Assembly: GCF_001302265.1 (NCBI RefSeq)
Contig: NZ_LHQM01000010.1
Coordinates: forward strand, 62,001 to 126,000
Source: Streptococcus phocae
GTDB taxonomy: Bacteria > Bacillota > Bacilli > Lactobacillales > Streptococcaceae
DNA: 64,000 nt
Reading direction: 5' to 3'
In this document: positions 1 to 8,894 of the stretch, in pieces
Layout: the number at the start of each line of letters is the position of its first letter
Numbering within the stretch: the first letter of the stretch is position 1
Made by a program: the position numbers and the translations under genes
The notes under the pieces: generated by a model
Told to the model about the DNA's origin: nothing
Database searches by the model: none
What the model saw: only the letters and a program-made list of their open reading frames with translations

Positions 1-924
1 CAAAAAGTTTTCACACAGTATTCTGTCTATGCGCGTGTTTCTCCTGAGCACAAGGTTCGTATTGTTAAAGCTTGGCAAAAAGAAGGCAAGGTTGTTGCCA
101 TGACTGGTGACGGTGTCAACGATGCCCCATCGCTCAAAACAGCAGATATTGGTATAGGTATGGGAATCACAGGGACAGAGGTTTCAAAAGGAGCTTCAGA
201 CATGGTTCTTGCCGATGATAACTTTGCAACGATTATTGTTGCTGTTGAGGAAGGGCGTAAGGTCTTCTCAAATATTCAAAAAACCATCCAGTATCTCTTG
301 TCTGCCAATATGGCAGAGGTCTTAACGATTTTCTTAGCCACTTTATTTGGCTGGGATGTGCTTCAGCCAGTTCACTTGCTTTGGATTAACTTGGTGACAG
401 ATACCCTACCAGCTATTGCGCTTGGAGTTGAGCCAGCTGAGCCGGGAGTCATGACGCACAAACCTCGAGGACGCAAATCAAGCTTCTTTGATGGTGGTGT
501 TAAAGAAGCCATTCTTTACCAAGGAGCCTTTCAGACACTGCTGGTACTAGGTGTTTATGGATTTGCTCTAATGTTCCCAGAACATGCGACTTACCGTGAG
601 GTGCATGCGGATGCATTGACCATGGCTTATGTCACACTTGGTCTTATCCAATTGGTACATGCCTATAACGTTAAATCTGTTTATCAGTCTATCTTTACCG
701 TTGGGCTATTTAAAAATAAACTCTTTAACTACTCCATTCCTGTAGCCTTTATCGCCTTGATGGCGACGGTGGTTGTTCCAGGTTTCAATAAGTTCTTCCA
801 CGTGGCTCATTTGAGTCTAACCCAGTGGTTAGTTGTTATCACAGGAAGCCTTTTGATGGTAGTATTTGTAGAAATCGTTAAAGCCATTCAACGCTCTCTT
901 GGTCAAGATGAAAAAGCCATTTAA
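1..924 (+). CDS. Cation-transporting P-type ATPase, C-terminal part (5' end outside window)
   Basis: The reading frame is open from base 1, so this is the 3' part of a longer gene. The visible 307 residues begin in the phosphorylation/P domain: the hinge motif TGDGVND, diagnostic of P-type ATPases, lies near residue 35, followed by the conserved DIGIGMGITGTEVSKGASD stretch. After that come several hydrophobic segments typical of the C-terminal membrane domain (cation ATPase C-terminal domain), including LLSANMAEVLTIF and LLWINLVTDTLPAIALGVEP, which match calcium-type (PacL/SERCA-like) pumps. The expected role is ATP-driven export of Ca2+ or a similar divalent cation across the cell membrane. 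Substrate is inferred from family resemblance only. The gene ends at a strong palindromic terminator. Confidence 0.88.
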   Translation, partial: QKVFTQYSVYARVSPEHKVRIVKAWQKEGKVVAMTGDGVNDAPSLKTADIGIGMGITGTEVSKGASDMVLADDNFATIIVAVEEGRKVFSNIQKTIQYLLSANMAEVLTIFLATLFGWDVLQPVHLLWINLVTDTLPAIALGVEPAEPGVMTHKPRGRKSSFFDGGVKEAILYQGAFQTLLVLGVYGFALMFPEHATYREVHADALTMAYVTLGLIQLVHAYNVKSVYQSIFTVGLFKNKLFNYSIPVAFIALMATVVVPGFNKFFHVAHLSLTQWLVVITGSLLMVVFVEIVKAIQRSLGQDEKAI

Positions 925-965
925 CAAGGTTAGAATTAGTATCAAAAACATTGGACAATAGAGAC

Positions 966-999
966 AAAAACTGACTAAGGAATTCCTTAGTCAGTTTTT
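966..999 (+). terminator. Perfect palindromic intrinsic terminator after the ATPase gene
   Basis: A perfect 34-base inverted repeat (17 + 17) begins with five A and ends with five T, 42 bases after the ATPase stop codon. The symmetry means it can act on both strands and would also stop transcription of the leftward gene pair that ends at 1042. Confidence 0.8.
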
Positions 1000-1041
1000 G
1001 CATGTTGAAAATAATTACTTAAAAGTTTTTTACCATAAGAT

Positions 1042-1416
1042 TTATAGCTTTTTAAACCGATAGCGCGGTATGAAGAAATTAGGGAAGTTAAGAACACAAG
1101 CTATCCAAGAAATGTAGGATGAAAAAGGACTAGTTAGAGTGTCACCAAGTAGCAAAATGATAATGACAAAAAATGATGTCACAGCATAAATGCTATGCCA
1201 ACGGTTATGAAGGATAAGGATGGAATCATTTTTTTCGACCCAGATATAGGGATAGGCAATAGCATTACAGGATAGTTTAACTTTTTCATCGTTAGGCAAT
1301 TCAATCTCTGAAACTTGATGGTAAGCAATGGAAGTAGTTCGTTGGCGATTGAGATAAATAGTGGCACCATCTGAGAAGGTAAAAAGGGATGATTGATTTT
1401 TGACAAGAATCGTCAT
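1042..1416 (-). CDS. Small membrane protein, paralogue of the neighbouring gene
   Basis: A 124-residue protein with a soluble N-terminal half of about 75 residues and two hydrophobic segments in the C-terminal half, ending in a basic tail (FFIPRYRFKKL). The start at 1416 is chosen because AAGGAAGG precedes that ATG by about 5 bases; the longer frame back to 1476 lacks such a site. The layout and the C-terminal signature are repeated in the gene immediately upstream (1461-1826), so the pair looks like an old tandem duplication in one operon. I do not recognise a function; the N-terminal half could be a small beta-rich domain next to the membrane, but that is a guess. Confidence 0.6.
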   Translation of the reverse strand: MTILVKNQSSLFTFSDGATIYLNRQRTTSIAYHQVSEIELPNDEKVKLSCNAIAYPYIWVEKNDSILILHNRWHSIYAVTSFFVIIILLLGDTLTSPFSSYISWIACVLNFPNFFIPRYRFKKL

Positions 1417-1460
1417 AAGACACCTTCCTTTTAGTCGGTAACTGATTTGAAAAATCTGGT

Positions 1461-1826
1461 TTATAAGGTCACCCACTTAAATTTTGGGATAAAAAAGCTA
1501 CACAAAATACTCGCAAATCCAAATACCGTTAGAAAATAAAGGAGCTGCGAATCGAAACTTAGCAATAGTTGACTGACAATGATTAGCGTAACCCCACCCC
1601 AAAAAAGCAGTAAATGTAGTGGATTATCTGTGATAACCAAGTTTTGGTCATTTGTGACAGGTTTTTTAGCTTGTCTACTATGTTTTATTGACAAAAAAGT
1701 CTCTTCTTCAAGGAGATCAACCGTGATGTTTTCTTTATTGTATAAGGAAACTTTTTGGTAGTCTCCAATAAAAACAGTCACAGGAGCACCAATTTTTGAA
1801 AAACGTGTTTTTCTTTCTAATTTCAC
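1461..1826 (-). CDS. Small membrane protein, paralogue of the downstream gene
   Basis: A 121-residue protein read from a GTG codon at 1826, preceded by GGAGG at 7 bases. The N-terminal 70 residues are soluble and contain a short charged linker; two hydrophobic segments follow (LLLFWGGVTLIIVSQLLL and LLYFLTVFGFASILCSFF), and the protein ends in IPKFKWVTL, resembling the tail of the next gene. The two genes are separated by 44 bases on the same strand and are probably co-transcribed. Function unknown. Confidence 0.6.
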   Translation of the reverse strand: MKLERKTRFSKIGAPVTVFIGDYQKVSLYNKENITVDLLEEETFLSIKHSRQAKKPVTNDQNLVITDNPLHLLLFWGGVTLIIVSQLLLSFDSQLLYFLTVFGFASILCSFFIPKFKWVTL

Positions 1827-1883
1827 AGCATTTCCTCCATAACTATCTGTTACTACAATCTATTTTAGCAAAATAAAAATAAA

Positions 1884-2180
1884 AAGGCGATTGCTGATGC
1901 GAAATGTTTTAAGTGAGCTACTCTAAAAGCCAAAGAACACGCAGCTATTATGGCACTAGGTGTTCAACCAATCCCAATGACTAACAGTAACGGTCAGTTG
2001 ACAGGTTATGTAGCAGGAAAGACCCAAGAAGCTCTGACACAAAATTCTAATCATCTACAAGCTAACTCTAAAGGAGAAGATCTTCCAACAACAGGAGAAA
2101 CAGCAAGTATCTTGGACTATATGGGAGTGATCATGTTTTCTTCATTAGGTATTTTCTTTAAGAAAAAATCTAACGGATAA
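1884..2180 (+). pseudogene. 3' remnant of an LPXTG cell-wall-anchored surface protein
   Basis: The frame ending at 2180 encodes a sortase sorting signal: LPTTGE, then a hydrophobic stretch (MGVIMFSSLGIFF) and a KKKSNG charged tail. Upstream in the same frame there is a TGA at 1914, and before that a few more codons (KAIADAK) that look like continuing coding sequence. There is no signal peptide, no ribosome binding site before the ATG at 1950 and no room for an ectodomain. It therefore looks like the decayed tail of a former surface protein gene and not a functional 76-residue protein. The parent protein cannot be identified from what is left. Confidence 0.65.
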
Positions 2181-2291
2181 GTGATCAAGTCTAACTGTTT
2201 GGCTTCCAGTACCTTAGATCTTGCTTTCCTCTTTTTGTCAGGACTCCTATTTTTACAAACTTGTGGTAAACTGGTAACAAGGAGGATTCTA

Positions 2292-2936
2292 ATGATAAAA
2301 GGAATTATTTTTGATATGGATGGGGTTTTATTTGACAGCGAACCTTTTTACCTGCAGAGACGCCATGATTTTTTCACTTCACAGGGAATCTCAATCGATC
2401 ATTTAGCACCAAAAGATTTTATAGGGGGCAATTTACAACACATTTGGAAACGTTTGTTCGATGGAACAAACACCATCCAAAGAGAAGAAGAATTATCGGC
2501 TGCCTATGCGGCTTATAAAAGTGCCAACAAGCTGCCTTATGCTGACTTGCTATTTCCAGAAGTTCTTGCTTGTTTGTCTACGCTTAAACAAAAAGGTCTT
2601 CAGCTAGCAGTAGCATCCAACTCTAGTCGAGAAGATGTTGAGCACGCCCTTGAAAGTTGTCATCTCAAGAGTTACTTTAGTGTTGTTTTAGGACGTGAGG
2701 ATGTCCCAAACGGCAAACCAGCTCCTGATATTTATCAAGCAGCAGCGCGTGCTTTGGGTTATGCAAACGAAGAGCTCTTAGTCGTTGAAGACAGCCAAAA
2801 AGGCATTGCCGCTGCTAAGGCGGCAGGACTTACTGTCGTGGCTATTACTGATTATCGCTATGACATTGACCAAAGCCAAGCTGATAAACAGATAGACCAT
2901 CTGGGACAACTTGCTCCTATTCTTGCACAAGATTAA
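2292..2936 (+). CDS. HAD-superfamily phosphatase (beta-phosphoglucomutase-like)
   Basis: A 214-residue cytosolic haloacid dehalogenase-type hydrolase. Motif I FDMDGVLFDSE is at residues 7-17, motif II ASNSS near residue 117, a GKPAPDIY segment with the motif III lysine near residue 143, and motif IV as VVEDSQKG near residue 166. The order and the alpha-helical cap inserted after motif I fit the beta-phosphoglucomutase/PgmB-like subfamily. The start is set by AAGGAGG seven bases before the ATG at 2292; the frame extends upstream to 2181 but without a binding site. The substrate is likely a small sugar phosphate, which sequence alone does not define. Confidence 0.82.
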   Translation: MIKGIIFDMDGVLFDSEPFYLQRRHDFFTSQGISIDHLAPKDFIGGNLQHIWKRLFDGTNTIQREEELSAAYAAYKSANKLPYADLLFPEVLACLSTLKQKGLQLAVASNSSREDVEHALESCHLKSYFSVVLGREDVPNGKPAPDIYQAAARALGYANEELLVVEDSQKGIAAAKAAGLTVVAITDYRYDIDQSQADKQIDHLGQLAPILAQD

Positions 2937-2973
2937 GAAAAAATAATCCACAAGAAAACCCTTTATAAAGCTA

Positions 2974-3011
2974 TGCTAGCCTCTAACATTAGCTGAGGCT
3001 GGCATTTTTTT
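2974..3011 (+). terminator. Intrinsic terminator after HAD phosphatase
   Basis: A hairpin with arms TGCTAGCCTC and GAGGCTGGCA is followed by seven T. Confidence 0.75.
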
Positions 3012-3153
3012 GCGCAAAAAAGAATGCGTTTTCATGTTTTTGCTGGCATTTTTTGTGCATAAAATTTACAATAAAATAGTAGTTTTGTCGGAGAAACACG
3101 GTAACCACCTGTTTCGTGCTAAAAATTCTTGTATAAGGAGCAGAGATTGTCGC

Positions 3154-5067
3154 ATGTCTAAGTACTATCGGTTGCTAAAAGAAAAATTCCCTAGTCGGTC
3201 ATCCCTAATCACAGAAATGATTAACCTAGAAGCCATTTGTCATTTGCCAAAGGGCACAGAGCATTTTTTGAGTGATTTGCATGGTGAATACGAGGCCTTT
3301 GACTACCTTTTGAGGAATGGTTCAGGCTCTATCAAAAAGAAACTGCAAGAGTGTTTTCCAGACCGAGAATTGCAGGAAATAGATGCCCTGTGTCAATATA
3401 TTTATTATCCTGTCGAAAAAATTAAAGCGAATAAACATCTCTCTGAACAAGCATTAGAAGATGAATTAACTTATTTTTTACCAGACCTTTTGCAGTTGGT
3501 CAAATATATCGGAGGTAAGTACACCAGGTCAAAGGTTCGAAAAATGCTACCTGCCGACTATGCTTACATCATGGAAGAGTTGCTCACAGAGGAGCAGCCT
3601 GACAAAAACAAAGAAAGCTATTATTTTGCCATTATCAGCAAGGTTATAGAACTCAAGCAACTAGAAAATCTCTTTATTGCCTTTGCGACTTTGATTCAAA
3701 AACTAGTCATTGATCATTTGCATGTGGTTGGGGATATCTATGACCGTGGTAAGTATCCTGATTTGATTTTAGACCGACTGATGACCTTTAAAGCGATTGA
3801 TATCCAGTGGGGTAATCATGACATCACCTGGATGGGAGCTGTTTCAGGGTCAGTGATTTGTATGGTAAATGTTATCCGCATTGCAGCTAGGTACAATAGC
3901 ATTGCACTGATTGAGGACCGTTACGGCATTAATTTGAGAAAACTCATCGATTATAGTTTAGAATATTTTGAACCAAAGCCAGCCTTTAATCCGATTCTAG
4001 ATGGCGAAATCATTTCTGAACAGGAAAATCGCATTCTAAACTGCCTCCAACAAGCCACAGCTATTTTGCAATTTAAACTAGAGCATCAGTTAATCAAACG
4101 CCGTCCAGAATTTGAAATGGCAGCTTCGAGTTTGCTTGATTTTGTTAACCCAGATCAGCAGCAAATCACTATCGAAGGCAAGACTTATCCTTTGGTTGAC
4201 TTTCCCTATGACCTGGTTAATTGGGCAAACCCAGGTTCACTGACCGCTCGCGAAGAAAGCTTGGTTCAGGATTTGCTGGATCGTTTCCAACACTCTGAAC
4301 GTCTGTCGACCCATGTTGATTTTCTTTTCAAAAAAGGCTCTATTTATCAGATTTCCAATAAACACTTGCTCTTTCATGGGTGTATTCCCATGCATTCTAA
4401 CGGGGACTTTAAGTCAATCAATTTAGAAGGTCAGTTTTTATCAGGCAAGTCTTTGATGGATTTTTATCAGGAAAAGGTTAGGTATGCCTACCAGCACCCG
4501 ACTGTTCAGGACGACTTTGCGACTGATTTGTTCTGGTATTTGTGGTGTGGCGAGGGATCATCGCTGTTTGGTAAAAAGCGCATGACAACGTTCGAGCGTT
4601 ATTACATCACTGACAAAGCTAGCCATAAAGAACTAAAAAACCCTTATTACCTTTTAAGGGAAAAAGAGGACGTTTGTTGTCGCATTTTAGCAGAGTTTAC
4701 CTTGGGAGAGTCAGGGCATATCGTTAATGGGCACACCCCTGTTCAAGAAAAAAGTGGCGAGATTCCTATCAAAGCCAACGGCAAAATGATTATTATTGAT
4801 GGTGGTCTAGCTAAGGGCTATCAAAAGAAAACAGGTATTGCAGGCTACACCCTGATTTCAAATAGCTACGGGTTAGAACTGGTAGCCCACAAGCCCTTCT
4901 CATCAGTCGAAGACGTATTGCAAGGCGGAGGTGACATCATCTTTATTAAACGATTGGTTGAAGAAGTTGCTCACAGAACCTTGGTCAAAGACACTGATAA
5001 CGGCAAACACCTCTTAAAAGAAATTAAAGACCTCTATCACTTGTATCAACATTTTGACAGCTATTAA
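3154..5067 (+). CDS. fbp: Fructose-1,6-bisphosphatase, class III
   Basis: A 637-residue protein matching the Firmicutes class III FBPase, which hydrolyses fructose-1,6-bisphosphate to fructose-6-phosphate in gluconeogenesis. The N-terminus [12 protein letters not shown] carries the metallophosphatase DxH motif; further motifs are [16 protein letters not shown] and VNGHTP, which together form the calcineurin-like dinuclear metal site. The start at 3154 gives the usual family length; AAGGAG lies 13 bases upstream, a rather long spacing. The open frame extends to 3010 but the extra 48 residues do not look like the family. It stands alone between two terminators. Confidence 0.93.
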   Translation: MSKYYRLLKEKFPSRSSLITEMINLEAICHLPKGTEHFLSDLHGEYEAFDYLLRNGSGSIKKKLQECFPDRELQEIDALCQYIYYPVEKIKANKHLSEQALEDELTYFLPDLLQLVKYIGGKYTRSKVRKMLPADYAYIMEELLTEEQPDKNKESYYFAIISKVIELKQLENLFIAFATLIQKLVIDHLHVVGDIYDRGKYPDLILDRLMTFKAIDIQWGNHDITWMGAVSGSVICMVNVIRIAARYNSIALIEDRYGINLRKLIDYSLEYFEPKPAFNPILDGEIISEQENRILNCLQQATAILQFKLEHQLIKRRPEFEMAASSLLDFVNPDQQQITIEGKTYPLVDFPYDLVNWANPGSLTAREESLVQDLLDRFQHSERLSTHVDFLFKKGSIYQISNKHLLFHGCIPMHSNGDFKSINLEGQFLSGKSLMDFYQEKVRYAYQHPTVQDDFATDLFWYLWCGEGSSLFGKKRMTTFERYYITDKASHKELKNPYYLLREKEDVCCRILAEFTLGESGHIVNGHTPVQEKSGEIPIKANGKMIIIDGGLAKGYQKKTGIAGYTLISNSYGLELVAHKPFSSVEDVLQGGGDIIFIKRLVEEVAHRTLVKDTDNGKHLLKEIKDLYHLYQHFDSY

Positions 5068-5075
5068 AAAATAAC

Positions 5076-5106
5076 AAAAAAGCAGGGCTGATTGCCCTGC
5101 TTTTTT
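5076..5106 (+). terminator. Intrinsic terminator after fbp
   Basis: A 13-base stem (AAAAAAGCAGGGC with its complement) with a 5-base loop ends in a run of T. Confidence 0.88.
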
Positions 5107-5323
5107 GGTTATGAGACGCATTGTCATTAATTATTAATACTTGTCATCTGTTTGACTTGAAAATAGCATCTTTAGGATAGGAATTTTATTATATAATCAA
5201 TGCTTAACTGAGTTGATTTTCTTGCTAAAGAAGTTGTTTAAAAGGGAAGTGAGCCGGTGGCAATAGCAATTGTAAAGGCTTTGTGATAAAATAAGAAAGA
5301 AAAAATATAAAAGAGGTACCAAC

Positions 5324-6425
5324 ATGGAAGTGGCAGAAATTCGCCAAAAAATAGTAGAAAACAAAGAGAAGTTGACTAGCTTCAGGAGGTCTCTTTGACT
5401 TAGATCACCTAGAAGAAGAAATCGCCCTCTTAGAGCATCAGATGACAGAGCCTGATTTTTGGAATGACAATATCGCAGCCCAAAAAACATCTCAGCACCT
5501 TAATCATTTAAAAGCAACTTTTGAGACTTTTCACCAGATGCAAGAACTATCTGATGAGACAGAGTTGTATCTAGAGATGCTAGACGAAGATGACAGCATC
5601 CAAGAAGAGTTAGAAGACAACCTTGTCAAACTAGAGGGCATTTTAGCTAGCTATGAAATGACCTTGCTCTTGTCAGATCCTTATGACCAGAACAATGCTA
5701 TCTTGGAAATACATCCTGGATCAGGAGGCACTGAAGCGCAAGACTGGGCTGACATGCTCTTTAGAATGTACACCCGATTTGGAAACGCTAAAGGTTTCAA
5801 AGTTGAAACCTTAGACTATCAGTCTGGTGACGAGGCGGGTATCAAATCTGTGACCCTTTCGTTTGAAGGGCCTAATGCCTATGGCTTTTTAAAATCCGAA
5901 ATGGGAGTACACCGTTTGGTACGGATCTCACCGTTTGATTCCGCAAAACGTCGTCACACTTCTTTTGTATCTGTTGAGGTCATGCCTGAGCTTGATGATA
6001 CCATCGAGGTTGATATTCGCGATGACGATATTAAGATGGATACTTTCCGATCAGGTGGTGCCGGCGGGCAAAATGTCAACAAGGTATCAACAGGGGTTCG
6101 TTTGACCCATATTCCTACAGGCATTGTAGTGGCTTCGACAGTTGACCGTACGCAGTACGGAAACCGAGACCGGGCAATGAAAATGCTCCAAGCCAAGCTG
6201 TATCAGTTAGAGCAAGAAAAAAAAGCAGAAGAAGTCAATGCCCTAAAAGGGGACAAAAAAGAAATCACTTGGGGCAGTCAAATCAGGTCGTATGTCTTTA
6301 CCCCCTACACCATGGTCAAGGATCATCGTACCAATTTTGAAGTGGCTCAAGTTGACAAGGTCATGGATGGTGATATCGAAGGTTTTATCGATGCATACCT
6401 CAAAAGGCGCATGTCTGATGACTAA
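5324..6425 (+). CDS. prfB: Peptide chain release factor 2, programmed +1 frameshift
   Basis: RF2 recognises UGA and UAA codons and releases the finished peptide on the ribosome. The gene is in two frames: codons 1-24 run from ATG 5324 to CTT at 5393-5395, followed by TGA at 5396; skipping the T at 5396 continues in the frame that runs from GAC at 5397 to 6425. The fused protein is about 366 residues, normal for RF2. GGAGGQ, the peptidyl-transferase motif, is encoded near 6055-6072, and the RF2 codon-recognition motif SPF (within [11 protein letters not shown]) near 5926-5950. The adjacent AGGAGG-TCT-CTT-TGA-C signal makes this the classic autoregulatory recoding. It precedes ftsE by 46 bases. 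Confidence 0.95.
5384..5399 (+). promoter_or_regulatory. RF2 programmed frameshift signal
   Basis: An internal Shine-Dalgarno AGGAGG is placed three bases before the slippery CTT-TGA-C. When RF2 is scarce, slow decoding of TGA lets the ribosome slip +1 and make full-length RF2; when it is plentiful, translation stops after 24 codons. The arrangement matches the known bacterial RF2 site. Confidence 0.93.
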
Positions 6426-6471
6426 GCCTTGCAACCCCAACGAGAGATAATGTAAAAGAAAGAAGAAAAAC

Positions 6472-7164
6472 ATGGCATTAATTGAAATGAAAGGTGTTTC
6501 CAAGAAATACCGTCGCTCAACAACTGCCCTGCGAGAGATCAATTTCTCTGTGAACCAAGGTGAATTTGTCTACTTGGTTGGCCCATCTGGAGCAGGGAAA
6601 TCGACCTTTATAAAACTCCTCTACGGTGAAGAAAAAGTGTCATCAGGCTTACTGACAGTTGGTGAATTTGATTTAAACAAATTAAAACCCAAAGAAGTGC
6701 CTATTTTGAGGCGTCACATTGGAGTAGTCTTTCAAGATTACAAACTACTTCCTAAAAAGACGGTGTTTGAAAACGTGTCTTACGCAATGGAAGTTATTGG
6801 TGAAAAGCGTCGTGACATCAAAAAGCGTGTGCCTGAGGTGCTTGATTTGGTAGGGCTTAAACACAAAATGCGCTCTTTTCCAGACCAATTATCAGGTGGT
6901 GAGCAACAGCGTGTTGCGATTGCACGCGCGATTGTTAACAATCCAAAACTCCTCATCGCAGATGAGCCGACAGGGAACTTAGACCCTGATAATTCTTGGG
7001 AAATCATGCATTTGCTAGAGCGGATTAACCTCCAAGGGACCACTATTTTAATGGCGACCCATAACAGTCATATTGTGAACACTCTTCGCCACCGCGTTTT
7101 GGCCATTGAAAATGGTCGCATTATTCGAGATGAAGAACAAGGAGAGTACGGATACGATGATTAG
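6472..7164 (+). CDS. ftsE: Cell division ATP-binding protein FtsE
   Basis: A 230-residue ABC ATPase. Walker A is GPSGAGKS near residue 38, the Q-loop is VVFQDYKLLP, the signature LSGGEQQR is near residue 141, and Walker B is LLIADEPTGNLDP. With FtsX it forms the membrane complex that couples the divisome to peptidoglycan hydrolase activation (PcsB in streptococci, an inference from the family). Its stop codon overlaps the ftsX start by 8 bases, so the two are translationally coupled. Confidence 0.95.
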   Translation: MALIEMKGVSKKYRRSTTALREINFSVNQGEFVYLVGPSGAGKSTFIKLLYGEEKVSSGLLTVGEFDLNKLKPKEVPILRRHIGVVFQDYKLLPKKTVFENVSYAMEVIGEKRRDIKKRVPEVLDLVGLKHKMRSFPDQLSGGEQQRVAIARAIVNNPKLLIADEPTGNLDPDNSWEIMHLLERINLQGTTILMATHNSHIVNTLRHRVLAIENGRIIRDEEQGEYGYDD

Positions 7165-8086
7165 ACATTTTTTCCGACATATTTGGGAGTCGATTAAAAA
7201 TCTCAAACGTAACATTTGGATGAGTCTAGCTTCTATCAGCATGGTTGCTGTGACCTTGGCTCTACTTGGTATTTTTGCAGCGACCCTACTCAATATCCAA
7301 CGTGTCGCATTAGGTGTGGAAAATAACATTCGCATCAATGCTTATTTGCAAGTGGATTCAACGGACTCGCTAAAAAAGGTGCAAAACATCAACGGTGAAA
7401 TTGTTGATAATGAGAATTACCATAAGATTTACAAGCAAATTGCAGCGATTAAAGGCGTGGATAAAATTGTCTTTTCGAGCAAGGACGAGCAATTGCAAAA
7501 GCTCCAAGAGACTCTGGGTGAGGTTTGGAGCATGTATGACCAAGATTCCAACCCACTCCAAGACATCTACATGATTGAAACCAAAACATCCAAACAGGTA
7601 AAACCCATCACCAAAAAAATCAAAAAAATTGCTGGTGTAGAGGATGCTGACTATGGTGGCATCAACTCAGACAAGCTCTTTAGGTTTTCATCTTTTATCC
7701 AAACCTGGGGACTTATCGGAGCGGCTATTTTCTTATTTGTCGCAGTCTTTCTCATTTCAAATACGGTGCGCATGACAATCATGTCGCGTCAGAGAGATAT
7801 TGAGATCATGCGTTTGGTAGGAGCTAAAAATTCCTATATTAGAGGACCTTTCTTTTTCGAAGGGGCCTGGGTTGGTTTTTTAGGAGCTGTTTTGCCAGCC
7901 ATCTTGATTTATTACACTTATGATTTTTCTTATAAGCATTTCATGCACGATTTGCAGCTGAATAATTTATCGATGTATCCAACCAACCCTTACCTTTATT
8001 GGTTGATTGGTGCCTTGTTTGTTATCGGTATTTTTATTGGATCCTTAGGATCTGTCTTATCAATGAGACGCTATCTAAAATTTTAA
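7157..8086 (+). CDS. ftsX: Cell division permease-like protein FtsX
   Basis: A 309-residue membrane protein with one transmembrane helix near the N-terminus, a large extracellular loop (roughly residues 50-170) and three more helices in the C-terminal half, the standard FtsX topology with a FtsX/MacB-type permease domain. The start ATG at 7157 overlaps the ftsE stop; the frame is open further upstream inside ftsE but the N-terminus MIRHFFRHIWESIKNLKRN is typical of the family. It partners FtsE and signals to an extracellular cell wall hydrolase. Confidence 0.94.
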   Translation: MIRHFFRHIWESIKNLKRNIWMSLASISMVAVTLALLGIFAATLLNIQRVALGVENNIRINAYLQVDSTDSLKKVQNINGEIVDNENYHKIYKQIAAIKGVDKIVFSSKDEQLQKLQETLGEVWSMYDQDSNPLQDIYMIETKTSKQVKPITKKIKKIAGVEDADYGGINSDKLFRFSSFIQTWGLIGAAIFLFVAVFLISNTVRMTIMSRQRDIEIMRLVGAKNSYIRGPFFFEGAWVGFLGAVLPAILIYYTYDFSYKHFMHDLQLNNLSMYPTNPYLYWLIGALFVIGIFIGSLGSVLSMRRYLKF

Positions 8087-8088
8087 CG

Positions 8089-8121
8089 AAAAGCCTTCTG
8101 ACGTTTGATCAGAAGGCTTTT
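8089..8121. terminator. Bidirectional terminator between ftsX and the MBL hydrolase
   Basis: A 13-base stem AAAAGCCTTCTGA/TCAGAAGGCTTTT has A and T tracts on opposite sides and lies between the ends of two convergent genes, so it can serve both. Confidence 0.85.
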
Positions 8122-8122
8122 G

Positions 8123-8758
8123 TTATCTCAAAAAAGGATTGGTATTTTTCTCGTGACTAATCGTTGTTGACGGGCCGTGTCCAGGGTAGAGGCGGTAGTG
8201 GTTTGGTAGAACTAGCAACTGTTCTTTAATAGAGCGAATCAGTTGTTCGTAGTTACCAGTAGGCAAGTCCGTACGGCCGATACTCCCTCGAAATAGAGTG
8301 TCTCCTGTCAGGACTAACTCTTCATCTGGAAAGACAAAAGAGACCCCACCTGCAGAATGCCCAGGCGTTGCTAATACTGAAAAATCAAAACCTGCAATAT
8401 GATAAGGCACTTGGTAATCAAAGGTTTCTTCAGCTGGTTGGCAGATGATATCTGGTAGGTCAGCGTGGCGCATCAAGCCAGACAAGTTATATTCGGGCAG
8501 GTATAACCATTCAGCCTCTTCTTTAGCGACGTAAACGGGTGGGTTTTGAAAAGCTTCTCTGACCAATTCCAAACTCATAATATGGTCGTAATGGGTATGA
8601 GTTAGCAAAATCGCTGCCACAGGCTTATCAAGTGAGCGCAATTTAGCGATAATGGCAGGGCCGTTGCTGCCTGGATCTACGACTAGTGTAGCTTTGTCGT
8701 TCGTCAGTAAATAGGTGTTTTCCCCAGCGACAGGGTTTGTCAATGTTAAAAGTTCCAT
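8123..8758 (-). CDS. Metallo-beta-lactamase fold hydrolase (glyoxalase II-like)
   Basis: A 211-residue cytosolic protein of the MBL superfamily. The metal-binding motif THTHYDH is at residues 53-59, a GHSAGG histidine motif near residue 132, LTGDTLF with the bridging aspartate near 151, and YPGHGP near 190. The compact length and motifs fit the YcbL/glyoxalase II-like group that hydrolyses thioesters, but the substrate is unknown. It is a single gene, convergent with ftsX and divergent from dinG. Confidence 0.85.
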   Translation of the reverse strand: MELLTLTNPVAGENTYLLTNDKATLVVDPGSNGPAIIAKLRSLDKPVAAILLTHTHYDHIMSLELVREAFQNPPVYVAKEEAEWLYLPEYNLSGLMRHADLPDIICQPAEETFDYQVPYHIAGFDFSVLATPGHSAGGVSFVFPDEELVLTGDTLFRGSIGRTDLPTGNYEQLIRSIKEQLLVLPNHYRLYPGHGPSTTISHEKNTNPFLR

Positions 8759-8894
8759 ACCTTTAGTTTATCAAAAATTGCCCCAATTACCAACCCTGTT
8801 TGCTATTTTACCAGGAAATTTTATGGTGTACTCGTTGTAATAAAGCGAGAATTATCAAATATAATAGGCTAAAAAATGATATAATAGGGGTACT

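Noticed and set aside
1579..1761. A 60-codon rightward frame inside the leftward membrane gene.
   Set aside because: It is wholly contained in a better supported gene on the other strand and has no start signal.
5197..5490. A leftward frame over the prfB start.
   Set aside because: It is antisense to the first codons and frameshift site of prfB, which are clearly real.
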